Assembly (NCBI RefSeq): GCF_036173065.1
Contig: NZ_CP108041.1
Coordinates: 1,798,001-1,862,000 of the forward strand
Source: Rhodococcus sp. NBC_00297
GTDB taxonomy: Bacteria; Actinomycetota; Actinomycetes; Mycobacteriales; Mycobacteriaceae
DNA: 64,000 nucleotides
Reading direction: 5' to 3'
Part shown: one piece after another, positions 34,800 through 42,615 of the stretch
Layout of the letters: every line of letters starts with the position of its first letter
Numbering within the stretch: the first letter of the stretch is position 1
The notes under the pieces: generated by a model
What the model saw: the letters and a program-made list of their open reading frames with translations, nothing else
What the model was told of the DNA's origin: nothing
Database searches by the model: none
Position numbers and translations under genes: made by a program

Positions 34800-35418
34800 G
34801 GGAGTCGACGAGCGCGTACTGAGCGCCGGTGTAGGTCGCGAGCACCGCGACCTCGAGGACGTCGCGCAGGCGCGCGTCGGCCGTGGTCCGCCGCACGAGC
34901 ACCATGCCGTCGGAGACGGTGAACAGCGTCGATCCGACGACGGCACGGGTGTCGCCGTCCGCACCGAGAACGGACATGGCACCGAGGGCGACGCCGTAGG
35001 CCATGGAGATCGGTGCAATGGTCGGGGCGCGTCTCGTGGCCAGCACGGCGCCGCCCGCCCATCCCGCCGCTCGAAGCAGAGCATGGTGCGGCCGCGCGCG
35101 AGAACCGTTGCGATGCAACAGTACCGACCAGCACCCCTGCATGACGGCGAACGACGACGCCCCCGCAGTGAACCGGCGATCGTCGTCCGGATCGATCATC
35201 GCGACGTCGCCGAGCGTCGCCGCCGAGAGCCCCGCAGCCAGCAGTGGCGAGCGGTGGGCGCCGGACCGCACCGCGAGAATCGGCATGAGGAGCGGCTTGC
35301 ACACCGCCTGCACGACGGGTCGATGCGTGGCGGCACCGACGATGGTGCCCGCCGCAGCGACGGCGTAGGCCAGGGTCGTGGCCCTGCGGACCAGCGTGGC
35401 GGACGACCCGGACGGCAT
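34720..35418 (-). CDS. YhhN-family membrane protein (lysoplasmalogenase-like)
   Basis: A 232-residue protein with seven to eight short membrane segments and the YhhN pattern: KPLLMPILA near residue 40, LGDVAMI, and the C-terminal SDGMVLVRR. Eukaryotic TMEM86 relatives cleave vinyl-ether lysolipids; bacterial roles are less clear. ATG 35418. The last 27 residues (GTASGFPTRDRAAGVCARRR part) overlap ogt and are unlike the family, so a 3' drift of the stop is likely. Divergent from a marR gene by 61 bases. Confidence 0.8.
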   Translation of the reverse strand: MPSGSSATLVRRATTLAYAVAAAGTIVGAATHRPVVQAVCKPLLMPILAVRSGAHRSPLLAAGLSAATLGDVAMIDPDDDRRFTAGASSFAVMQGCWSVLLHRNGSRARPHHALLRAAGWAGGAVLATRRAPTIAPISMAYGVALGAMSVLGADGDTRAVVGSTLFTVSDGMVLVRRTTADARLRDVLEVAVLATYTGAQYALVDSLTGTASGFPTRDRAAGVCARRRRRNP

Positions 35419-35454
35419 GCGGACACCGTAACCGACCCCACACTGGATTTCGAT

Positions 35455-35475
35455 AGTTAGCTTATGTAACGTTAA
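35455..35475. promoter_or_regulatory. Likely MarR operator
   Basis: GTTA-N7-TAAC (35456-35470) overlaps the perfect 8-bp palindrome TAACGTTA (35467-35474), AT-rich in an otherwise GC-rich gap and directly before the marR start at 35480. Autoregulation is the simplest reading. Confidence 0.5.
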
Positions 35476-35479
35476 GGGA

Positions 35480-35941
35480 GTGCAGACCACGGCGATGCGA
35501 ACCGACGAACTGCGGACACTGCTGTCCGAACTGGTCACCACGACCTCGCGTTTCACCCGGCTCGCGGCCTCGGTCGCGCCCGCGGAGCATCCCCGTACGT
35601 GGTCGCGCGCGCTCTCCCTGCTCGACGAGTACGGCGCGATCCGGATCAGCGAGTTCGCCCGCCTCGACCGATGCTCGCAACCCTCGGCGACGGCCCTGCT
35701 GCGCACGCTCCACGAGAACGGTCTCGTCGACCGCATGACGGATCCGACCGACTCCCGCGCCGTGGTCGTGTCGATCTCGGACCACGGACGCACCTGGCTC
35801 GCCGACTCGCGTCGCGCCATCGGCGACGGACTGCTCCGCCACCTGGGCGAGCCCGATCCCGACCAACTCCGACGCATCGTCGAGGGCCTCGACGACCTGC
35901 GCTCGGTACTCAAGAACACAGCACGAAAGGAACACCCGTGA
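35480..35941 (+). CDS. MarR-family transcriptional regulator
   Basis: A 153-residue MarR winged-helix protein. Recognition region ISEFARLDRCSQPSATALLR, wing VDRMTDPTDSRAVVVSIS. Starts at GTG 35480 or ATG 35495. Its stop overlaps the start of an MFS transporter gene (GTGA), a standard repressor/efflux pair. A palindrome immediately upstream is its likely operator. Ligand unknown. Confidence 0.9.
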   Translation: MQTTAMRTDELRTLLSELVTTTSRFTRLAASVAPAEHPRTWSRALSLLDEYGAIRISEFARLDRCSQPSATALLRTLHENGLVDRMTDPTDSRAVVVSISDHGRTWLADSRRAIGDGLLRHLGEPDPDQLRRIVEGLDDLRSVLKNTARKEHP

Positions 35942-37179
35942 CGACGATCGAGGAGAAGAAGGACGCGTCCCAGCCGAGCCTTCTGCAGCAACCGAAGGCC
36001 GTGTGGGCAGTGGCGTTCGCCAGTGTCATCGCCTTCATGGGGATCGGCCTCGTCGATCCCATTCTCAAGCCCATCGGCGAACAGTTGAACGCGACACCGT
36101 CGCAGGTGTCTCTTCTGTTCACGTCCTACATGCTTGTGACGGGCGTGGCGATGCTCGTCACGGGCGTCGTCTCGTCGCGCTTCGGCCCGAAGAAGACACT
36201 GCTGGCCGGTCTCGCGATCATCATCGTGTTCGCCGCGCTCGCAGGCTCGTCGAGCACCATCACCCAGATCGTCGGGTTCCGCGCCGGCTGGGGACTGGGC
36301 AACGCACTCTTCATCGCGACCGCCCTGGCGACGATCGTCGGCGCCGCGAGCGGTGGCGTCGCGCGGGCCATCATCCTGTACGAGGCCGCACTGGGCATCG
36401 GCATCGCCACCGGCCCGCTGGTCGGCGGCGTCCTGGGCAGCATCAGCTGGCGGGGCCCGTTCTTCGGCGTCGCCGTCCTGATGGCCGTGGCCGTCGTGCT
36501 GCTCGTCGTCATGCTGCCGGAGGGCGAGAAGCCCACGCACCGAACCTCTCTCGCGGACCCCTTCCGCGCACTGCGGCACCGCGGGCTGCTCACGGTCGGC
36601 ATCACGGCACTGCTGTACAACTACGGATTCTTCACCCTGCTCGCCTACACGCCGTTCCCGCTCGACCTCGGCACCTACGCGATCGGCTTCATCTTCTTCG
36701 GCTGGGGACTCGCGCTCGCGGTGGCCTCGGTGTTCCTCGCACCGCGCCTGCAGCGCCGGTTCGGGACGCTGAACATGATGATGTTGGCGCTGCTCCTCTT
36801 CGCCGCCGACCTCGCCGCGATGGCTCTGTTCACGGAGAGCAAGCCGGTTCTGATCGTGTGCGTCGTCCTTGCCGGACTGTTCCTCGGCGTCAACAACACC
36901 CTCATCACCGAGACCGTCATGATCTCGGCGCCGGTCGAACGGTCGACAGCCTCGGCGGCCTACAGCTTCGTGCGGTTCGCCGGCGGCGCTGCCGCCCCGT
37001 ACCTCGCCGGCAAGCTCGGTGAATCCAATGTGCACGTGCCGTTCTGGGTGGGCGCCGCCTGCACCTTCCTGGCCATCGGCGTCCTGGCGACCGGCCGGAA
37101 GGTCCTCGCACACGTCGACGACCACGACCCGGCACCGCACAGCGTCGACGAGGCGACAGCGCTCACCGTCGGCGACTGA
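35938..37179 (+). CDS. MFS drug-efflux-type transporter
   Basis: A 413-residue major facilitator with 12 predicted membrane segments. Motif A is SSRFGPKKTLLAG between segments 2 and 3, and motif C-like GIATGPLVGGVLGS in segment 5 marks proton antiporters of the DHA1 group. N-terminus VTTIEEKKDASQPSLL is cytosolic. Coupled to the MarR gene, whose ligand is probably the exported compound. Confidence 0.88.
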   Translation: MTTIEEKKDASQPSLLQQPKAVWAVAFASVIAFMGIGLVDPILKPIGEQLNATPSQVSLLFTSYMLVTGVAMLVTGVVSSRFGPKKTLLAGLAIIIVFAALAGSSSTITQIVGFRAGWGLGNALFIATALATIVGAASGGVARAIILYEAALGIGIATGPLVGGVLGSISWRGPFFGVAVLMAVAVVLLVVMLPEGEKPTHRTSLADPFRALRHRGLLTVGITALLYNYGFFTLLAYTPFPLDLGTYAIGFIFFGWGLALAVASVFLAPRLQRRFGTLNMMMLALLLFAADLAAMALFTESKPVLIVCVVLAGLFLGVNNTLITETVMISAPVERSTASAAYSFVRFAGGAAAPYLAGKLGESNVHVPFWVGAACTFLAIGVLATGRKVLAHVDDHDPAPHSVDEATALTVGD

Positions 37180-37243
37180 CCAGGGAAAACCGAATCACAC
37201 CAGTCACATTCACCGCATGAACACCATCTGCACCAAAGGTCAC

Positions 37244-37259
37244 ACTTCGATGACGAAGT
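37244..37259. other. Short inverted repeat after the MFS gene
   Basis: ACTTCG (37244-37249) and CGAAGT (37254-37259), 6-bp arms around ATGA, in the 205-base gap between the MFS gene and the surface-protein gene. May be a weak terminator or operator. Nothing else is clear in the gap except AAAGG before the next ATG. Confidence 0.3.
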
Positions 37260-37384
37260 AACTCTGAAGTAAAGGTCTAGGCTGACCGGAAGGTACGTTC
37301 TGTTCGGTCGGGGGACGCGTACACCATTCTTCACCGCTTCTCGGATACGGCAGGAATGCCGTCTTCGGTATCGAAAGGCCATTC

Positions 37385-38863
37385 ATGTCGGACAAGTCCA
37401 TCACCCGTGCCCGCAGGACGCGGCTCGCTGCAGCAGGCGCCGTGCTCGCCGTGTCGCTGGCTGTCGCCGCACCCGCCGTGGCCGTCGCCCAGCAGGATCC
37501 GCCGGACAGCTCGGAGAGCAGCGAGTCCTCCTCGAGCACCACCACCGAGGCTCCCGCCACGTCGAGCACCGAGCAGGCACCCTCGGCGACGGATGCGCCG
37601 CCGGTCACCACCGTGCCCACCACCGCTCCCCCGGCCCGGCCGCTGCCGCAGGTCACCGGTTCCGTCGTGGTCGACGACGAGGGCAACTCCTCCATCAAGG
37701 TCGACATCGACGCGAAGCTGACCGAGGACGAGAAGAAGGCACTGCAGGTGGCCAAGGACGCCACCAAGGCCGCCGTCGACGCCATCAAGAAGGCGCAGGC
37801 ATTCCTCGACGACGCCATCGCCGCAGCGCAGGGCGGCGACGCCGCTGCCGAGGCCGAGGTCGACGAAGCGAAGGCCGAGCTCGAGGCATCCAAGGCCGAG
37901 GAATCGGCGTCGGTCGCCGAGCAGGAGAGCATCGTCGCCGCCGGTGTCGCCGCCAAGGCGCAGGAAGAGGCGGACGCCGCCAAGGCTGCAGCGGACGAGG
38001 AGAAGAGCAAGGCGGACGCCGCTCAGGCCGAGGCCGACGCTGCGAAGGACAAGGCCGACGAGCTCGAGGGCGACGCTGCCGCGGATCCGACCGAGGCAGA
38101 GGCCGCACGTGCGGACGCCGATGCGAAGGCCGAGGCCGCAGCCGCCGCGCGCACCGCCGCGGAGGAGGCCACGAAGGCTGCCGAGGAGTCGTTGACGGCC
38201 GTCGGTGACGCGTTCGCGACGCTCGACGCCGCCAAGATCACCACGGCGATCCAGGCCGCGTACGCGAAGGCGTCGACGCTCTTCGCCGCTGTCGTCAAGG
38301 CAGCGACGACGCAGGTGGCCGCCACGGTCGCCGAGGAGAACGCGAAGCGGCTCGAAGCAGCCGGTGACGCCGAGGCGGCAGCAGCAGCAGCCGAGGCCGC
38401 CGCAGCAGCGAAGGCCGAGGCCGAGGCAGCTGCGAACGATGCCGCGGACAAGAAGGCCGCCGACGAGGCTGCCGCGGAGAACGCCGCCAAGGAGACCGTC
38501 ACGGTCGAGGTCGGCGACGAGAAGAAGGAGGACGTCGAGGTCGCGACCATCGACTCCACCACGGTCGAGGTCACCGCCTCCGGAATACGTCTCATCGGCT
38601 TCTACGTCGACGGCCCGACGCGCACGTTCAAGGTGGTCGACTACTTCACCGACGACGAGGAGGGCAACGTCATCGTCGCCGGCGAACTGCCGGAGATCGG
38701 TCTCGTGTCGTCCGAGTCGAGCCTCGCGGGGTCGGATCAGGCGAGTGCCTCGAACGACGAGGGCGGACTGCCCGTCGCCGCGATCGGCACCGGCGTGGCC
38801 GTCGTCGCCGTCGCGGGTGTCGGTGCGTTCGCACTCTCGCGTCGCAAGGGCACTCGCTCCTGA
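37385..38863 (+). CDS. Secreted, membrane-anchored Ala-rich coiled-coil protein
   Basis: A 492-residue protein I cannot assign to a family. In order: signal peptide (about 1-36, RARRTRLAAAG then an Ala/Val core), Ser/Thr/Pro linker (37-88), a short beta region, a long Ala/Glu/Lys/Asp helical stretch (about 110-390) with heptad-like spacing (KAEAEAAANDAADKKAADEA), a beta-rich domain (390-455) and a C-terminal membrane segment (about 462-482) ending SRRKGTRS. No LPXTG-type sortase motif. This is the plan of a stalk exposing its N-terminal end outside the wall. AAAGG precedes ATG at 7 bases. Followed by a strong terminator. Confidence 0.75.
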   Translation: MSDKSITRARRTRLAAAGAVLAVSLAVAAPAVAVAQQDPPDSSESSESSSSTTTEAPATSSTEQAPSATDAPPVTTVPTTAPPARPLPQVTGSVVVDDEGNSSIKVDIDAKLTEDEKKALQVAKDATKAAVDAIKKAQAFLDDAIAAAQGGDAAAEAEVDEAKAELEASKAEESASVAEQESIVAAGVAAKAQEEADAAKAAADEEKSKADAAQAEADAAKDKADELEGDAAADPTEAEAARADADAKAEAAAAARTAAEEATKAAEESLTAVGDAFATLDAAKITTAIQAAYAKASTLFAAVVKAATTQVAATVAEENAKRLEAAGDAEAAAAAAEAAAAAKAEAEAAANDAADKKAADEAAAENAAKETVTVEVGDEKKEDVEVATIDSTTVEVTASGIRLIGFYVDGPTRTFKVVDYFTDDEEGNVIVAGELPEIGLVSSESSLAGSDQASASNDEGGLPVAAIGTGVAVVAVAGVGAFALSRRKGTRS

Positions 38864-38868
38864 CGACC

Positions 38869-38924
38869 GAGCGCGTGGGTGCGGGGGCTCTCTCGGCCCC
38901 GCACCCACGCGCTCTCGGCGTTTT
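38869..38924 (+). terminator. Strong intrinsic terminator after the surface-protein gene
   Basis: An 18-bp perfect stem: 38869-38886 pairs with 38897-38914 (GAGCGCGTGGGTGCGGGG with its complement), 10-base loop, followed by TCGGCG and TTTT at 38921-38924. It separates the surface-protein gene from pdxK, whose ATG lies 15 bases later. Confidence 0.85.
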
Positions 38925-38938
38925 GGGATGATGAAGAC

Positions 38939-39727
38939 ATGCCGACACTCGCCTACGTCATCGCCGGATCCGAAGCCACTGGAGGCGCCGGCCTGCAGGC
39001 CGACCTCAAGACGTTCGAGCGGCTCGGGGTCTACGGCGTCGGCACCATCACCTGCATCGTCTCGTTCGATCCGAAGGCCGGGTGGGGCCACCGTTTCGTC
39101 CCCATCGCGGGACCGGTGATCGCCGACCAGATCGAGGCGGCGACGGCTGCCCACTCACTGGACGTCGTGAAGATCGGCATGCTCGGCACACCCGAAACCG
39201 TTGCCACCGTCGCCGAGTCGCTCCGTCAGCAGCCGTGGCGACACGTCGTCGTGGATCCCGTCCTCATCTGCAAGGGCCAGGAGCCGGGCGCGGCGCTGGA
39301 CACGGACAACGCCCTGCGCGCCGAGATCCTCCCGCTCGCGACCGTCGTCACGCCGAATCTCTTCGAGGCGCAGACCCTGTCGGGAATGGACTCGATCGAG
39401 TCCGTCGACGATCTGTCGGAGGCCGCCCGCCGCATCGCGGACCTCGGACCGCGCTACGTGGTGGTCAAGGGCGGCGCGGGTCTGCCCGGCGACGAGGCCG
39501 TCGACGTCCTGTTCGACGGCACCGACGTCTCGGTGTTCCGTGCGCCGAAGATCGGCGAGGAGCGCGTCTCCGGAGCCGGCTGCATCTTCGCCGCCGCCAT
39601 CACCGCCGAGCTCGCGAAGGGTTCCTCGGTCCAGGACGCAGTGGCCACGGCCAAGGACTTCGCGCACGCCGGCATCGTCGGCCGCGTGACGACGAACGCG
39701 CCCTTCACCGCCGTCGGCTGGCAGTAG
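38939..39727 (+). CDS. pdxK: Dual-cysteine pyridoxal kinase (ThiD/PdxK-type ribokinase fold)
   Basis: A 262-residue ribokinase-fold enzyme resembling ThiD. The usual catalytic GAGD is GAGC here (C215), and the lid has C111 in LICKGQEPG. This pair matches the dual-cysteine pyridoxal kinases (C110/C214 in the Staphylococcus aureus enzyme, from memory), which phosphorylate pyridoxal by a cysteine relay and weakly or not at all make HMP-PP. ATG 38939 begins MPTLAYVIAGSEATGGAG. It follows a terminator, so its promoter must be weak, within the hairpin, or absent of any -35. PLP salvage is the likely role; thiamine synthesis is the alternative. Confidence 0.82.
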   Translation: MPTLAYVIAGSEATGGAGLQADLKTFERLGVYGVGTITCIVSFDPKAGWGHRFVPIAGPVIADQIEAATAAHSLDVVKIGMLGTPETVATVAESLRQQPWRHVVVDPVLICKGQEPGAALDTDNALRAEILPLATVVTPNLFEAQTLSGMDSIESVDDLSEAARRIADLGPRYVVVKGGAGLPGDEAVDVLFDGTDVSVFRAPKIGEERVSGAGCIFAAAITAELAKGSSVQDAVATAKDFAHAGIVGRVTTNAPFTAVGWQ

Positions 39728-39730
39728 AGC

Positions 39731-40267
39731 TCAGAGGTTCAGGTCGCCCAGACCGAGGAGGGACCGGTACTCGAGACCCTCGGCCGCGATGACCGCGTCG
39801 GCGCCGGTGGCGCGGTCCACCACCGTCGCGACGCCCACCACGACGGCACCGGCGTCACGCAGAGCCGCGACGGCCGTGAGCGGGGAGTTGCCGGTGGTGG
39901 TGGTGTCCTCGACGACCAGGACCCGTTTGCCCACGATGTCCGGGCCCTCGATCTGGCGCTGCATGCCGTGGGCCTTGGCCGCCTTACGGACGACGAACGC
40001 GTCGATGGGACGGCCCGGCGCGTGCATGACCGCCAAGGCGACGGGGTCGGCACCCATGGTGAGTCCGCCCACGGCGTCGAAATCCCAGTCCGACACCAGT
40101 TCTCGCATGAGCTGCCCGATGAGGGCACCGGCGCGGTGGTGCAGCGTCGCACGGCGGAGGTCGACGTAGTAGTCGGCTTCCGTGCCCGACGACAGCGTCA
40201 CCTTCCCGTGCACGACGGCCAACTCGCGGACCAGTTCTGCCAGTTCGGACTTCTCGGTAGCTGCCAC
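39731..40267 (-). CDS. pyrE: Orotate phosphoribosyltransferase
   Basis: A 178-residue type I PRTase joining orotate and PRPP to OMP in pyrimidine synthesis. The PRPP motif is VLVVEDTTTTGNSPL and the flexible loop is RKAAKAHGMQRQIEG; DLRRATLHHRAG binds orotate. It lies alone, as Rv0382c does, apart from other pyr genes. The LemA-like gene upstream ends 24 bases away on the same strand. Convergent with pdxK. Confidence 0.96.
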   Translation of the reverse strand: MAATEKSELAELVRELAVVHGKVTLSSGTEADYYVDLRRATLHHRAGALIGQLMRELVSDWDFDAVGGLTMGADPVALAVMHAPGRPIDAFVVRKAAKAHGMQRQIEGPDIVGKRVLVVEDTTTTGNSPLTAVAALRDAGAVVVGVATVVDRATGADAVIAAEGLEYRSLLGLGDLNL

Positions 40268-40291
40268 GAGCAGTGAATCTATCGGGTGCGC

Positions 40292-40858
40292 TCAGGCGGC
40301 GTGCTGCGGCGCCCGCAACCACGCCGTGTCGGCGTCCGCGGTCTCGGCGAACACAGCGGGCGCCCGGACGCCCAACAGCCGGACGACGGGTCCGGACAGC
40401 GGCGAGTCGGCGAGCGAGGCCAACGACGAGGCCTGCGTGTTGTACACGCGGACGGCCCCGGCGACGCGATGCTCGATGCGATCGAGTTCCGTTGCGGGCG
40501 AGCTGAAGTCCCACCCGAGAGGCCCACTGGCCCGACCGTCGAAGAGCACCTCGTGCAGCGCGACCGACAGCGCGTTCTCGGCGCCGGCCCGGGCGCCGAG
40601 CTCGGCGCGCCGATCCCGCATCATGGCCGACAGCGACCGCGCTCCGACGAGTTGGTTCACGGCGGCGCGGTCGAGATCGGCGTCGACGGCAGCGCGCACG
40701 AGATCGGGGATCACGGCCCGTCGTCGATCGAGCTCGATCTCGAGCAGGTTCAGTCCGGCAGCGACGGAGTCGGCCGACCGACGTGTCCGCCGGACGACCG
40801 ACACGATCCAGCCGATACCGATGATCATCACGAACGCCACCAGGGCCACAACAGTCAC
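40292..40858 (-). CDS. LemA-like single-pass membrane protein (Rv0383c-like)
   Basis: A 188-residue protein with one N-terminal membrane segment (about 3-22) and a helical soluble region with a LemA-like start (VAAGLNLLEIELDRRRAVIPDLV) and AVRVYNTQASSLA near the end, the position of the LemA YN motif. Role unknown. GTG start at 40858. Together with pyrE it repeats the mycobacterial order. Confidence 0.8.
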   Translation of the reverse strand: MTVVALVAFVMIIGIGWIVSVVRRTRRSADSVAAGLNLLEIELDRRRAVIPDLVRAAVDADLDRAAVNQLVGARSLSAMMRDRRAELGARAGAENALSVALHEVLFDGRASGPLGWDFSSPATELDRIEHRVAGAVRVYNTQASSLASLADSPLSGPVVRLLGVRAPAVFAETADADTAWLRAPQHAA

Positions 40859-40927
40859 ACCAGAAACATAGCGCCGTCGAGTATGAACGTCGACCCGAGG
40901 TCGAGGGTTCGCCCCGGCCGCCGGAGC

Positions 40928-41716
40928 CTACGTCCGACCGCGCGCGCTGCCGACCAGGGAGACCACGCGGCGAGCGATGGTACGGGGCACCAGACGCGAT
41001 ACCGAAGTCAGTGACTTGTACTGAAGCCCAGGCACACTCAGCACGGTGTTCTTCTCCAGGTCGGCGAGCGAGGCGTCGACGACCTGGTCCACGGAGAGGT
41101 ACATGAACGACGGAATCGACGACATCTCGATGCCGGCGCGCTCATGGAACTCGGTCCGCACGAAGCCCGGGCACAGAGCCTGGATACGGACGCCGGTACC
41201 GGCGAGACCGCCCGCGAGACCCTCGCTGAACGAGACGACATACGCCTTCGACGCGGAATACGTGGAACCGCGACCCGACATCAGGCCGGCGACGCTGGCC
41301 ACGTTGATCACCGAGCCCTTCGCACCCGCGATCATCGACGGCAGCGCCGCGCGAGTGAACTGCATGACGGCGGTGACGTTGACGTCGAGCTGCGACTGCA
41401 GCAGCGCGGGATCCGCCGTCCAGAACTCGCCGGACGTGCCGAAGCCCGCGTTGTTGATCAGGACCTGCACGCCCTCCTGCAGTCGGGCGACCACGGCAGC
41501 GCGGCCCTCCTCGGTCGCGAGGTCCGCGCCCAGGATCTCCGACGAGGTGCCGTACGACGCGCGTAGCTCGTCGGCCAGTGCCTCGAGCCTGACGGTGTCG
41601 CGGGCGACCAGGACGAGGTCGTGGCCACTGGCGGCGAGACGGCGGGCGAACCCGCCGCCGATGCCGGACGTCGGACCGGTGACGAGGGCGATGGGCCGCG
41701 GTGTTGGAGTCGACAT
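40928..41716 (-). CDS. SDR-family oxidoreductase
   Basis: A 262-residue classical SDR: VTGPTSGIGGGFA cofactor loop, NNAGFG, Ser in NVASVAG, Y/K in YSASK. The C-terminal 50 residues (LADLEKNTVLSVPGLQYKSL) mark the YqjQ/DltE-like branch. ATG 41716 (MSTPTPRPIALVTG) is preferred to the GTG six bases earlier. Substrate unknown. Confidence 0.9.
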   Translation of the reverse strand: MSTPTPRPIALVTGPTSGIGGGFARRLAASGHDLVLVARDTVRLEALADELRASYGTSSEILGADLATEEGRAAVVARLQEGVQVLINNAGFGTSGEFWTADPALLQSQLDVNVTAVMQFTRAALPSMIAGAKGSVINVASVAGLMSGRGSTYSASKAYVVSFSEGLAGGLAGTGVRIQALCPGFVRTEFHERAGIEMSSIPSFMYLSVDQVVDASLADLEKNTVLSVPGLQYKSLTSVSRLVPRTIARRVVSLVGSARGRT

Positions 41717-41771
41717 GCCCACGAGACTAACGGGTGAGGTTCCTCACGGCGGCACGTGGCTGATGAAACGA

Positions 41772-42410
41772 TCAGTCGTCGCGTCCAGGTGCTGCGCGGC
41801 GTCGCGAGGGCGGCAACACGTGCAGAAGGCCGGACAGGCGGGTGACGGCGTCGATCGCGGCGTCCCAGTCGCGTCCCGAACTGCCCACCGGAACGGTGCC
41901 CAGCGTCCACGGACCCTCGCTCCACAGCAGCTGCACCACATCGGGCACCGAGTGCGTGAAGGCGACCATGCGCTGGTCACAGACTCGCCGTGCCACGTCG
42001 AGGTCGGTCGCGAAGATGATGCGCGGACCCAGCGAGCCGAGGAGCTGCATGTCGGCCTCCTTCGGCGGCGGCGTCGTGCGGGACCGCAGATCGAGGTCGA
42101 CGTCGGATCCCACCTCGCGGCGCACCGCCACGACGGTCGCGGCGTCCTCGAGGTCGAACAGGACGAACTCCTCGCCGCGTCGCACACCCTCGACCACGTC
42201 GACGGCACCGAGGAACTCCTGGTTCGCCATGGCCGCACGCGAGAAGGTCGACGGCAGGTCGGGATCGGCGGGAACGTAGTGGTAGCCCTGCGCTTTCGCC
42301 CAGATCTGACGCACCCGGCCCTGCTGTCCGCGGCGGGCGCGATCGATGTACAGCAGTGCCACCGCACCGAGGAGTGCGATCAGAGCAAGGCCGAACCACA
42401 TCGCTGTCAT
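41772..42410 (-). CDS. Conserved actinobacterial membrane-anchored protein
   Basis: A 212-residue protein: one N-terminal membrane segment (about 4-22), then RARRGQQGRVRQIWAKAQGY and a soluble alpha/beta domain with ATVVAVRREVGSDVDLDLRS. No family that I can name; similar proteins occur next to this position in related genomes, by memory. ATG 42410. It is divergent from the giant carboxylase gene with a 205-base gap that contains two TACYCGCCRGTA palindromes. Confidence 0.7.
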   Translation of the reverse strand: MTAMWFGLALIALLGAVALLYIDRARRGQQGRVRQIWAKAQGYHYVPADPDLPSTFSRAAMANQEFLGAVDVVEGVRRGEEFVLFDLEDAATVVAVRREVGSDVDLDLRSRTTPPPKEADMQLLGSLGPRIIFATDLDVARRVCDQRMVAFTHSVPDVVQLLWSEGPWTLGTVPVGSSGRDWDAAIDAVTRLSGLLHVLPPSRRRAAPGRDD

Positions 42411-42465
42411 CGCTCTCCACTGTACTTTTCCCGGGGCACGGCGCCGTCGTCGGCCCATCGTGTCA

Positions 42466-42479
42466 TTACCCGCCGGTAT
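42466..42479. promoter_or_regulatory. Palindromic TACC-CGCC-GGTA motif, carboxylase promoter site 1
   Basis: TTACCCGCCGGTAT, arms TACC and GGTA around CGCC. Typical of TetR-family operators; together with the second copy 78 bases downstream and the copy before dedA it forms a small set. Confidence 0.5.
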
Positions 42480-42544
42480 ACCCGTGGGTAGCGCATCGCC
42501 ACAGGTCAGTGACCGATCACGACCCTTTCGGGCGTTGGTGAGAT

Positions 42545-42558
42545 GTACTCGCCAGTAC
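42545..42558. promoter_or_regulatory. Palindromic GTACT-CGCC-AGTAC motif, carboxylase promoter site 2
   Basis: Perfect 5-bp arms around CGCC, 58 bases before the carboxylase ATG. Shares TACYCGCCRGTA with site 1 and with 29527-29540. Confidence 0.5.
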
Positions 42559-42615
42559 GCTCGTGGACCGTCACACTGGCTCGGAAGACACTTTCCCTTC
42601 GAGACGGCGGAGCGC

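Noticed and set aside
35419..37140. Long minus-strand extension upstream of the YhhN gene
   Set aside because: Crosses marR and the MFS gene; Arg/Glu/Asp-rich without hydrophobic segments.
37331..39154. A 607-codon minus-strand frame opposite the coiled-coil gene
   Set aside because: Gly/Leu/Arg-rich mirror of the Ala/Glu-rich coding strand; no start signal.
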